A DNA stretch of 64,000 bases from Lagopus muta (Eukaryota; Chordata; Aves; Galliformes; Phasianidae), in assembly GCF_023343835.1 (NCBI RefSeq), contig NC_064435.1, positions 64,738,134 through 64,802,133 of the forward strand. The letters run 5' to 3'. Position numbers and translations under genes: made by a program. Shown here one piece after another: positions 40,713 to 51,400 of this stretch (positions are counted from its first letter, which is position 1; every line of letters begins with the position of its first letter). The notes below the pieces were generated by a model. The model saw only the letters and a program-made list of their open reading frames with translations. It did no database searches and was not told the origin of the DNA.

Positions 40713-43700
40713 GTGAGCGGCCGGAGTGGGCTGGGGTTTGCGACGGGAAGGGGGGCGGGTGGAGCCGGCCTGACTGTGTGTGTTTTCCCCACAGGTGGAC
40801 GCTGAGCAGCTGCCGAGGCGAGTGAGGGACACGGGCCAGACGGCGGTGTGCGGACAGCGCAAGCGTAGCTTTGCGGATGGGGACTGACTTCCCCCTTTTC
40901 TCCGTATTCCCATCGCTTCTGCTCTGTCCTCACAGCACATTCAGGGCCTGCGTTAGGAATGATGCGCTTGCTATGCAGAGAATTCCAGGTGTTTTGTTGC
41001 TTGAGTGCAGCTCTGGCAGCAGGAAATGCTGAGGCAGGTGCAGCAACACCCTCCTCAGATTTAACAGTCTATATTATTATTATTACTATTACAGAGTTTT
41101 CAACCCAATCTGAGGTACTATCACCTTCTTGCACTTGGGGCTGTAGGAAAAAAGGGGACAGACTCTTTAGCATGGTCTGTTGGCATAGGAAAAGGGGAAA
41201 GGGTTTGAAACTAAAAGAAGGAAGGTTTAGACTGAATGTAATGAAATTTTATTTATTTACAATAAAGATAGCAAAGCAGTGGCACAGGTTGCCCAGAGAA
41301 GTGGCTGATGCCCATCCCTGGAGACATTCAAGGTCAGGATGGATGGGGCTCTGAGCACCTTGATCTGCTGGAGACGTCCCTGTTCTTTGCAGGGGAGTTG
41401 GATCAGATGGCCTTTAAAGTTATCTTCCAAGTTCCACAGCCTCACTGGGCAACCTGTTTCAGTGTCTCACCACCCTCACAGTAAAGAATTTCTTCCTGAT
41501 ATCTAGTCTAAATCTAACCTCTGCCAGTTTAAAACCATTTCCCGTTGTCTTGCTACGTGCCCTTATAAAAAGGTCTTCATCAGGCTGAAAAGTCCCAGCT
41601 CTCTCGCCTGTCCTTGCAGGGGAGGCTGTGGTTTAGAACTTCGTTAAAACTTACTTATGCTCAGCATGTCCTCATGTTCCAAATGAAAAATACAGTAAAA
41701 ACACAACTACTTAGGTACTGTTAAAATGAAAGTGTACCCTTTTTAGTGTTTGTCTACAGAACATAATTACTTAAGTTTTACTCTTGTAACTTTGTTTATC
41801 TGTAGATGAAGAATTTGGAAAAGAGAGGGTATGTCCTTACTGCTTCCAGTTCCTGGTTCCTGACAGCTACCGGGTGCGGCTCAAGCCTAAGATGAAAGTG
41901 ACCCCACAGATTGAGAAAATTCTTAAACGAGAGGCAAAGAATTACAAACTCAATATGAAACAGATAAAGCTTTTGAAAAAGTACAGGGACTCCAAGAGTG
42001 TTCTGGTAAGGGTATTTACTTCAAACTGCCACATAGTAGAGATTTCCTTGAAACCTTTTAGTTGCATAAAAAAGAAGATATGAAAAATTTTCTCTTAGAG
42101 GTGTAACTCACACATATTTCTTTTTCACAAGCATGTAATTTTTCTTTTCCTTTTGGAATAGATTCTGCTCATGTTCACAATCAAAATGAAATCTACCCTT
42201 TACAATAGATCAAGGGGACAATGATAAAAGCAGAAATCTTTTCTTCTCTCTCCCATCCTCCTCCCCTTTCATCAGAGAATCTATGCAAACAGCTCCATAT
42301 TTCTTGTGATCTTTGTGCAGATGTCTTGAGATCTTGCTGACAATTCAATGATTTCTTCCTTGGAAGCTCCAGCATTTTAACTATCAGCTACTGTATCATT
42401 TGCATAACTTTGCATAAGTGGCAGATTTTTGACTGTTGGTTTGGTATTTTATTTTTTCCTACTTGTAAAACTGGGGCCATGCAACTCCAGTAGATGCAGA
42501 GCCTCAATACAGCAGTGCAGATGCTGAGAATCTATTAGAGTTCTTAGAAATCTATTCCTAAGAATCCCCCGAAACATATCTGAGAAGAACAACACACCAT
42601 TGACTGAAGCAAGGCTGGTTTTGCCAGAGTGATACAGTTTGACATTTATTACCTTTGTTTCAGCTCTGATGAAGGGCTTAAGTGACAGATTGTCAGTTTT
42701 TTTTAGTTTTATCAGTCATGCTCATGTACAAGCTTGGCATCATTTATGTCGTGATCGTGCCTACAAAAGATCATTGTTACGTTTTAAACACGAAGAATTT
42801 TTTAAGTGTGGCTGGGTATTAAAATGTATAGGAGGTCTTTCAAAACTAAATCACATATGGAATTTAAAGCAGTTAACGTTGCTTGTGGAGCTTCAGTTCT
42901 TTTTCCTAAAATTACTGAAGATTGTAAGATGTAATGCTTTGAAGAATGGTAACATGCATTTAATGTTGTTTAAATAATTTGTGAATGGATGCCTTAGTAA
43001 GCAAGGCAGCACCCTGCTGTGGCACATTTGGCACTTTCTTTGAAGAGAGCCTGCAGGTTTTGGGAGTAAAATTTGCTAAATCAAAAATTATTAAAGAGTC
43101 ATTAACACAAACTGAGGAAATACCATAGATGTCACCAGATCTCATGGCTAACAGGGCACTTCAGATAGGCACCCTTAGTGTTACTCTTCCCAAATTTTAC
43201 ATCATAGTTGACCAGCAAAAAGAGAAGAAAAAGGTTATTCTGAGGAGCTGGAAGCTTTATTTCTTTACTACGGGATCACAAATGTTTAGTGTGCATTCAG
43301 ATCTTTAAACAGTCGATAAACAGCATCCTAAGGAATTACTGTGGGCTCTTAAATTTATTCCATAGCTGGAGAGATTCTTAGGATGTGTTGTGCATTCATA
43401 TGACTAGTTTAAGATTCAGTTTTAAATAGGGACAGTTTAAACACTGGATAATATTCTAATCTTGGAAGTTAATTACAATTTGCTGCACTTGTGTTCTGCT
43501 AGGTTCTGTTTGCATTTGTGCTGTGGATTATGATTTGAGTCTTTCTGGTATTAAGTATTTAAAATACTGACAGAAACTGACAGCTTTCAAAATTAGCAAT
43601 GTAGATCCCTGTAATCTTATACCTGAGCCTTGTGAAAATGAGAATTCAAGTATGACTGAGAATTAATCCAAGCAACAGCATCACAGGTTGTGCCCATGAT

Positions 43701-45486
43701 ACCTTTTTGGAGTTAACTGTATGTGCTCTTTAGGAAATGCAAAGCAGCTGTGCTCTGCTATGGTATCCCACTGATTCCTGCATGTTAGGCACTCACCTGC
43801 AGTTATATTCCATAGAGTACTAAATGAACATGAGATGCTGTGTTGTTTTTTTCTCCTCTGAATTTCAGGAGAGCTAAAAATACATCAGACCTGAGCTGTA
43901 TTAGTTGATTAACTCTCTTTTTTTAGTTTGTTAGTCTGACAGTACAGACATACTCAAAACACCTGAAAACACTTCACTTGGGCATTTTTCCATTAAATTC
44001 TTCATAAGCATTTAGAAACATCCAGTGTTTTCAGTCAGTGTAACTATGTGCCTCAAAAACTTGCCTGAATGTATTACTCTCATGTTCCTTAATAAGAGGG
44101 GTTGCCATGGTAGTAAGCAGTATTAGGAATGTCTGGCAGTCTCTGATGTTATCTGTTCTGCTGCACCTCTGCCACACGCTGTGCTGCTGGAGAGTCCTTA
44201 TAGTAAACACACGCAAGATGGATAAAACTTCCTATTTATTGCAAGAAGTATTTTTGCCTTATTAGGAAGCCTCCTCTTGCTGTTATTATTGTTGTAGATG
44301 TCTATTTTTGAGAGTTCAGTAAGTTAAATATTTTGTCTCTAGACTTTGGAGATTGTGTAATAGAACTTCAATAGATGTAGAACATGCCAATAAATTTTGA
44401 TCAATTTATACGTCATTTTTTCAGCAAAATGTGAATACCACTAATATATATTTAAGATAACACCTGAACTGGATGTATGGTGTTTTGTGTTGTGTTGTTT
44501 TTTGTTCTGGGATTGGAGTCATCTCTAGATAAATCAATGGGATGTGTTTGGCTTAGGAAGTCTGAATGAAAGCCTTAAGTATAAATAGTGTCTTTTAAAT
44601 ATCTCTGTATTTCATTTTAGCAAGTACGTTCTGATAATTGGAGAACAGTTTGAATAATTCTTACAATGGCTTTGAAAACTAAAAGGGAAAAGACTGGTTG
44701 ATACTTTATTTTCTCCATAGCTTGTTACTTGTAACTCATGCAACAAAACAACAAGACATTATGGTAAAAGCAGGGATTTTCTGGCTACCAAGACCTGCAA
44801 CTCAGGCACGCCAACTACTGAATCTAGCCTGAAGACACCAGATGTCAAAATCCAATCTGCAAACAAAATGACACCTGCAAGCTACAGTAGGTTGGGATCC
44901 AAAGGGAACACTCCTTCATCACTCCACAGGTATCTATTTCTATTTTAACTGGTTCCTGACTGAATAGAATGTTATACATCTTGTTGGGAAAGAAGTCATG
45001 TACCGATTGTATGTCTGTCACTTAAACTTTTAATTGATTACTAGATGTCCGTTAAGGAGATCCATCTTGACTTCACAGTTCTTAAGGATTCTGATGAAAA
45101 GTGACCACAAGAATGCACAACTGTGTTTTTGTCATCAATGTAGAAGGTCCAGCTTGAAATTTGCATCACAAAACTATACTTCCAACTGCTCGCCTTCATA
45201 TGAAAATACACTATTTACATTCAAAAAATTAATATTACATTTATCCAGCTACTCAATATTAATTATTTATAGGTAGTCAATATTAATTACATTTTCTCAC
45301 CTTGTAAGATATTTGTGTCTTAATTTTTTCAGAACTTGTGTATCCGGACAGGTGACAACCAGTTCCATTTCCAGGACTCCCCGAAACTCCAAATTTCACT
45401 TTACTAAGCTAAAACGGATGCTTAACCTAGAAGAAAAAGAGAAAAGCCAGAAGGTGGATTTGAAAACCTTCCTGACTTCACTTTAA
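40642..45486 (+). CDS. C18orf21: C18orf21 orthologue (RNase MRP protein RMP24), five coding exons
   Basis: Joined coding exons are 40,642-40,712, 40,795-40,817, 41,806-42,005, 44,721-44,929 and 45,333-45,486. They total 657 nt, or 218 aa plus stop, against 220 aa for the human protein as I remember it. Recognition rests on conserved blocks in the right order: LEAAAR and CPGQAR (exon 1), VCPYCFQFLV, RVRLKPK and DSKSVL (exon 3), LVTCNSCNKT, HYGKSR and SLKTPD (exon 4), and SRTPRNSKFHFTKLKRML ending in KVDLKTFLTSL (exon 5). Two CxxC pairs, CPYC (residues 41-44) and CNSC (102-105), could form a zinc ribbon, as in the Rpp21/Snm1-type RNase P/MRP proteins. The human protein has been described as an RNase MRP-specific subunit (pre-rRNA processing, nucleolus); a role here is inferred from orthology. 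The C-terminal half is rich in Ser, Thr and Lys and looks disordered. The start at 40,642 matches the human start region and has G at -3. Confidence 0.93.
40795..40817 (+). CDS. C18orf21: C18orf21 exon 2, 23-nt microexon
   Basis: The acceptor is tgttttccccacag|GTGG, 82 bp after exon 1. The exon supplies the last base of codon 24, then WTLSSCR, plus one base. Its end is fixed by frame: exon 3 needs one preceding base, and the only donor giving that phase is GAG|GCGAGT at 40,818, a GC-type donor. The canonical GT two bases further on (GA|GTGAGG) would shift the frame into a stop. With the GC donor the spacing from the conserved Trp to CPYC is 20 residues, the same as in the human protein as recalled. 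Confidence 0.8.
41148..41437 (+). mobile_element. CR1 copy in C18orf21 intron 2, sense
   Basis: Sense CR1: ggacagactctttagcatgg, gggtttgaaactaaaag, caggttgcccagagaagtgg, catccctggagacattcaag and gggagttggatcagatggcc. The terminal ATTCTATGAT repeat is missing. It ends right next to an antisense copy. Confidence 0.9.
41443..41632 (-). mobile_element. CR1 fragment in C18orf21 intron 2, antisense
   Basis: Antisense internal CR1: cactgggcaacctgtttcag, ctcaccaccctcacagtaaag, ttaaaaccatttcccgttg and ggctgaaaagtcccagctc. It lacks the 3' terminal repeat and covers the same consensus interval as 41,190-41,305 of the sense copy, so the two form an inverted pair within one intron. Confidence 0.9.
41806..42005 (+). 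CDS. C18orf21: C18orf21 exon 3
   Basis: The acceptor is tttatctgtag|ATGAAG and the donor GTTCTG|GTAAGG. It encodes residues 32 (split codon) to 98 and carries the first CxxC pair (CPYC, 41-44) and a basic region (RVRLKPK, ILKRE, LLKKY). The exon is 200 nt, phase 1 at its start and phase 0 at its end. Confidence 0.95.
42006..44720 (+). other. C18orf21 intron 3
   Basis: A 2.7-kb intron with canonical ends (GTAAGG ... ctccatag). It is AT-rich with no recognised repeat family. The open frames inside are short and lack recognisable sequence. Confidence 0.85.
44721..44929 (+). CDS. C18orf21: C18orf21 exon 4
   Basis: The acceptor is ttctccatag|CTTGTT and the donor CTCCACAG|GTATCT. It encodes residues 99-167 plus two bases and includes the second CxxC pair (CNSC, 102-105) and the HYGKSR and SLKTPD motifs shared with the human protein. 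It is followed by a Ser/Thr/Lys-rich tail. Confidence 0.95.
45333..45486 (+). CDS. C18orf21: C18orf21 exon 5, terminal coding exon
   Basis: The acceptor is taattttttcag|AACTTG. It encodes the conserved C-terminus (FTKLKRML, then KVDLKTFLTSL) and stops with TAA at 45,484-45,486. A poly(A) signal follows within 45 bases. Confidence 0.95.
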
Positions 45487-45524
45487 TTTCAGAGTAATAA
45501 TAATTACAGCAGTGTTCTGATTTT

Positions 45525-45530
45525 AATAAA
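45525..45530 (+). terminator. poly(A) signal of C18orf21, proximal
   Basis: AATAAA lies 39 bases after the stop codon, which would give a very short 3' UTR. Confidence 0.75.
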
Positions 45531-45975
45531 TGACTGGTGATTTTCTCATGAATGTTGTCTGTGATTTGGACTTCCTGGTGGGGAACACAGAGCTTGCTGA
45601 GGCTGCACTGTGCTGCAGGTTATTCTCCTTACCTACTCACAGCTCCACACTAAACTGTTACTGCTATGAGTGTAGCGTGGTCATGAAAAATGCAGAATGT
45701 TTCCTTTCTGACTGGTCTAATGCTACCAAAATGGGTTGTTTTTGTCTCTTCTAAAAACAGCTAAGGAGAGACTGTCTTATGTCTTTCAGTTTTGCCAGGC
45801 AGTAGGCTTCACAGTTACTGCTTCCTGAACTTTTGTCTGAAGAAGTAGGTTTGCCTTGCACGGCAGTCGCACCCTGTATTAAAACATTACGATGTGAGTA
45901 GAAGATTGTCAAGGTTAAAGCAGCCTCCACTGTCTAATTCTGCATGTTCGGTTCTGCACAGAGGGGAGAAAGGAC

Positions 45976-45981
45976 AATAAA
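45976..45981 (+). terminator. possible distal poly(A) signal of C18orf21
   Basis: A second AATAAA on the same strand about 490 bases after the stop. It may give a longer 3' UTR isoform. Confidence 0.4.
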
Positions 45982-48416
45982 AAGTCACTATTCAGGAGTG
46001 GTTTTACAGCCTTATGGTTGTGCTTATGGTTTCCTCTGAAAAAAAGACTCAATTAGTTAAAAACACTTCAGTTCTTGGTTTTAAAGTTCTGTGGATTTTT
46101 TTTTTCATAATTATTATTCCCTTTAAGTATTTAGGATTCAGGGAACACTATTTGAGAAACAGGACAAGCAAGTATATTGGCAGACTTAAAAGCAATTCCT
46201 GGCAGGGGAGAACAGCACGTTGCAAATTCTACTGACAGTCTCAAAGATCAGTATGTGACCTTTCTGGATTTCCTATGCTCTTACACACTAGTTCTGAAAG
46301 GTTCACTTCAGTCAGTTTCTTACTTAATTGTAGGATCAAAGTAACTCAATTTTTAGATCAAAACACGGACAAGTTAGCACTTTTTGCATGAAGAGCTTCG
46401 CATTAATCCATCCATTGTTATTATGTTTGTAATCCAATCCCATGTAAAAATACTTCCATCTTGTTGATGGAGAATTTGTATTTCCAAAAAAAGAAGTGTT
46501 CGTAAAATAGATCTTGTAAATAAACTTTTTTTTTTTTTTTTAATTTTATTTTATTGTGCACATGACTTAAACTACTGTTCTGCTTCCTATAAGGCTTATG
46601 CAAAAATGTGTGGGCATCCATCTATCTACTCTACTACAAGATGCTGTTTCGGGTCAAATCAGGAGTGCATCTTTGAAGTGTATCTGCTAACTGTCCCTTC
46701 TGACTGTGCTTTTTATACAACATTGAATGGTCATAGAGTACAAAAACCACTATTTTTTTTCTAGCCAGTACAATAGATTTTGGATAAAAGCAAGGAAGAC
46801 CCACTCTGATGTCACAACTAATATGGTCCTACTAGTAATGGTGATCTGTCCACAGCACCATTTGAATTAATCTTTCTATGCCAGAAAGGCATAAGGTGGA
46901 TGTCAGGTACCAAGCTTTGGGTATTACTCACAGCAGGTGTAGAACTGTATGTTCTATTCTGCTTATGAAGAAGCAAAATTGCTTCTGACAGGTTCTTAGG
47001 GATACCAGGCAAAGTATTTGTGGGTAGGCCAGCAGCCACATACACAAAGAAGAACAGAACTCACCCAACACTCAAGTGGCTGTCTGGCCATGCAGCACCT
47101 CTGCTCAGGAAGCAACCCAGATTCAAGAGAAGCTCTACCCTACATGGCTGACCCTTATGTAAGCCTAGGGTTGCTCCACCCCTTCTGCTTACAGGGGGAA
47201 CAGGTGCAAACAATTTGGCTGTGCCCCCCTGGGCCAGCCACACTCCTTCACCAGGTGCTCAGTCACCAGTTCAAGGCACAACTGTTAGTTCCTCTATGTG
47301 CTCTGAGTCATATCTGTGTGACAATCAGAGTAGTCAAAAAAGTTCAAATGCTTTCTTACAAGGAGTCAGTATTACAAGATAACAAACTTACTTTTTCTTA
47401 CTTAATTTTTTTTCCATGGTAAAGTACATGCCATTCTTTATTTTGCAAATACACTTCAAAATATTGGGCAGAAACTTTTGATGTTCTCTATCATCTGAAT
47501 TGCTTTTTATGTTATTTTAAGTGTCTAATGCATTTTTTTTTTTTCTGTTCCTGGACTACTACAGAATCCACATATTGGAAAACACACCTACATATGCAGT
47601 GTACGCAAGTATATGATTACCCATATAACACATCCACTGTGTGTATATACATGTGTACAGACATCCATCTGGTGCACACATCAGAGTGTATTACATTACT
47701 TGAAACACTGAAGGTTAATTGTTGGCTGCAACAGACTATTACTGAGCTTCCCTGTTAAATGCCTGCCATGCAGTGTTACTCATTTACCTATGCACAGCTG
47801 GAAGAACATCTCTGCAGTGAGGAAACGACACTGATTTCAGTGAGACCAGCACTTTGCCAAGACTTTGTAAAGCAAAACCAAGAAGATTCAGAATTTGGCA
47901 TACACCTTTGGGTACTTTGTTATCTTTGATACTAGAAGCATGATAATACCACATACTGAAAATGTTACAAAACGTGGCTTGATATAAACACCTCAACTGA
48001 AGCTTATTTATTTTGGAACATCATTTTGAGTCATTTTCCCATTTTTATATATTGGGAGTCCCAAACTGTCATAGCACAAATAGTACCTCACACCCAGTCC
48101 CCACTTCAAAGAGACAAAGTTTGACCAAGCTAGATGGTCTATCAGCAGTATTTCTTTTAAAAATAATCGCAGTTTTAGAAATCGGATCCCAGACTTCTTA
48201 ATATACTGCTTCTTCTCATTGAAAATTTTTAGCTTACTGTACAAACTAAAAATACAGAGAGTGATGAACTTCAAAGTTAATATTAATTATTTCCTCAGCA
48301 TGACTATGTGGTTTTGGTTTCCTCTTAAGTATAGGCAGCAGAATTGCCACTACATAAAATGAGTTCGAATAGGCAAGAAAATAAGCAGTGATTTCAAAGA
48401 TATTTTACAACAACGT
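45982..48416. other. intergenic space between convergent genes
   Basis: About 2.4 kb between the last C18orf21 poly(A) signal and the likely RPRD1A 3' end. It contains a probable old LTR (about 47,019-47,300) and is otherwise featureless. Confidence 0.5.
47019..47300. mobile_element. possible diverged LTR related to the one at 23,995
   Basis: Its right-hand third can be aligned by eye with the solo LTR: caggtgctcagtcaccag with ttcaaggc here, against caggtgatcaatcagtgg with ttcaggc there. Before that, ctgtgcccccc matches cctgtgctccc. The block is more GC-rich than its flanks. A TGTGGG start at 47,019 gives a similar length (about 280 bp), but no target-site duplication is visible and the ends are uncertain. 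Confidence 0.4.
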
Positions 48417-48427
48417 TTTATTTTATT
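48417..48427 (-). terminator. likely distal poly(A) signals of RPRD1A
   Basis: The + strand reads gttttattttatta, which on the - strand gives two overlapping AATAAA hexamers (48,422-48,427 and 48,417-48,422). They face the last RPRD1A exon and are about 5 kb from its stop. Another AATAAA on the - strand at 48,778-48,783 is an alternative. Confidence 0.45.
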
Positions 48428-51400
48428 AAATATGAAAGAGCATAGATACAGGTGTTATTTTGAGGACATAAATTACACAAGGATTACACAATCTGTCAGA
48501 AGAACACAATAATGAAACATCTTTACATTTTGAACTTTTCTGCTTAGCTTTTAACAAACGTGTCTATTTCTGTTGCAAATAAGTAACAAGAGTGCTATTG
48601 AACTTCTGCAAATTCCCACAAAATCATGCTTAGTAGGATACTTTAAATGCTGTAAAGATGAAATCAGAATTAGATTTCTAAATAACATGATGGAAGAGAT
48701 CTACTTAAGATAAATGACACACTGAAATAGGAGTTGAGACAAAACTGGTCATTTATGAAAAAATATATATATTCCATTTTATTTAGACATAACATTTGAA
48801 TCTGCTTTCTTTATCTGCAGGAATAGTCGCTGTTGTTATATGCATGAGCAATGAGCAGAACTGGCCCTAAATATTTGTAAACGTAGCAGCCAAATTTTAG
48901 ATGTGCTGGTTTCCTATTTCACCAATCCTTCCAAAGAAGAAAAAACATGAATCTATTTGCTCACATTTCAGCAGGTTGAAATAGCGCTCCTCTGCAGAGG
49001 GGCAATCAAGTCTACATGTGATCTCCATATTCATCTGTGCAGGGGACTACTGCATCCTAGACATGTAATTGGGGCAATCATTAAATGACCAGACTGAGCA
49101 GCCACTGGCAAGGGAGAGAATATTAGTTTGTTAAAATCCTAAAACATTATCTTTTAAAACTTCAGGAAAACAGGAATGTATATTTAATATAATGAAAGAT
49201 CTCTGTTTGACATTCAGAAGACTACTCACATAAAATACATAATAAGCAGGAAATTTGGCTTGTGTTCATAGGGATTAGCCAAGGTGCTTCAATGTATTAC
49301 CACAAACATTAACTGAGTGAGACGGACAAGCTAATGTTACCACAGTATATAATTTTCAAAAGGAGCAATGAAACACAGTTTCTAAGAACCATAAGTGTTG
49401 TAATTAAGGGTTTCACATTTACTTCTAAAACCAGAGAAGTGGGGTAATGTTCTTGGTAGCCAAAACATTTTGCAAAAATACAGCATGAACCTGCAAAGAC
49501 TAGAAATACACGAGCAGTCCCAGTGACCTCCAAGGTGAGCATTCTCATACGGCAAAGAGCTGCAGGATTGCCTTTGCTTTTTTTTTCAAAGAATGCTCAA
49601 TAAAAGTGCAATATAGTGAAGCAAATAATCTGATTATTAGGATTTAGTATTAAATGAAACATGTTCAGACATTTCATATTTGTGCCTTTTGTAGGGTGGG
49701 CATTCTGGTGCGGGTAGAGTCATACCACATTAGAAGAGATGGGCAGGGTGCACCCACATGTTTCACAGTGTGGTAATACTCCCAGAGTAGTTCCATTATA
49801 TAATCCCATAAACAGGTAAAAAACATTGTGCTGCTCAGTTTCACACTGTGATTTCCATTTTTGATAAGCACTGACATTTGTTTTGCTTCTCATTCCTACT
49901 CAGGCATTTTCTTCCCCTTTTAGCTTCTAGGCACTCACTTTCCCCACCCAGCCTCTTTTCTTCCTGAGATGTCAGAAGTATACACAACAAGCTTTGGAAC
50001 CTGAGAATTTGGAGGTATCTTGAGACTACAGGGCTGCATTTGTATCATACCATGTTATCTCCTAATATACTATTGCAGTTACAATATAAATCTTCTAACT
50101 AGTTGATACACAATGCCTTTCCCGTAGAAGTAATAATAAAAAAAACCACCAACATACCATTCAGCCACTAACATGAGACACCTGCTGTAAGAGTGACGTT
50201 TACCTTTGGTAAGTCCTCTTTTCCAAACAAATTTTGAGGGATAATTTCCAAAAGTACTACTATGAAATACTCCATGAAGTAAACAATTAACACAGTAAAA
50301 TAAAGAAAAAAATATGTACATAAAATAACACTCTCTCAAAATTAAAACATATATACAATGAAAAAAAGGTTGAGATTTTTCCTAATTTTTATCAGTTCTG
50401 CATTATCTTCAGATAAGCAACATTATTACAAAGATAACACTACAAACAGGAAAACAAACCTAGTGAAGTAAGTGTTGTAGCTTTTTAAATTCTCTTGAGA
50501 AGTCAAGGAAATTCAGCATTCTACTTCATTATTAAATTTTAATTAAGGTAGTAAGAGTCCTGGTGTGATGAGCAGTGTTTCATACAGAGGAGTGGGAAAG
50601 GCAGCTAAGGATCCCTCCATGGAGCATCAAATAGAAAAAGTTCTGCCTCCAAGAACCTAAGATTTACAAGTTAAGGAAAAGCCTCAAAGGCAGAGCAGCA
50701 ACTTTCAGGTCTTTCCAAGACTTCAAGAAATCATTTAGTAAATAAGTCTGTTTTTTTTTAAATTTAATTTGAAGCCCCAACTACGACTATCATAAGAGTT
50801 CCCTAACAATTAAGACAGCTGAATCTTACTTGAAAGTCATAATTGCCTTTGTATTCCTGTGAAGCTTTGGAAGTCAGCTTTGGAATGGAAAATAACATAC
50901 TCTTAAAAAGATATGGAATATGATTGTGATTATAAGCAGAAACTGGTGCGAAATTCATTTTCAACAACAACAACAACAATACAGAAAATTTCCCAAATGT
51001 TGACTTTTCACCAATTTATGTTTTACTCATAGCTATTCCAGACAGTACCAGTTTCCCATTCAAAGTAGTTCATTAGAATAGATAGTTTAAGTTTAATATA
51101 TTCCCTGTGGTTTTGAGTATCCATGACTTAGATCCTTCAATGGGCTCTAGCAAGCCATGGCACCGCACTTGTCATCACCTCTGGGTACAAATGATTTCCA
51201 CAGATGGGATTCAACAGTGAACTAACTATTTATCCTTCCTGTTCTATGATTTGTTTTATAGTTCTTAGTGGGTTGTATTATTTTAATACTTGTAATAAAT
51301 TCAATGCTGTTCTTTAGCAAAGCTGAACTTGAACCACAGCTGTAATGCACATACACAGACTTCTAAAATTTACAAGCTCGGTTTTAACTGCAACAAAAAT

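Larger units (their letters stand above)
40480..40900 (+). promoter_or_regulatory. CpG-island promoter of C18orf21 orthologue
   Basis: CpG and G+C content rise abruptly compared with the AT-rich surroundings. The island covers the start codon (40,642), exon 1, intron 1 and exon 2. GC-box-like words are visible (ggggcgggcgg near 40,627; ggggggcggg near 40,750), and gcttccgg at 40,618-40,625 is an ETS-type core just upstream of the ATG. This fits a housekeeping, TATA-less promoter. The exact transcription start cannot be read from sequence. Confidence 0.8.

Noticed and set aside
40818-40823. GT donor two bases inside (GA|GTGAGG) as the normal exon 2 end
   Set aside because: It gives the wrong phase and an immediate TGA in exon 3. 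The GC donor restores both frame and length relative to the human protein.
40475-40940. Two 150-codon frames on the - strand across the CpG island
   Set aside because: They are Pro/Arg/Ala-rich shadows caused by high G+C opposite C18orf21 exons 1-2. A divergent transcript from the island is possible, but protein coding is not supported.
41874-42083. ATG-initiated frame inside C18orf21 exon 3
   Set aside because: It is exon 3 read from an internal Met into intron 3. The true exon starts at 41,806 and ends at 42,005.
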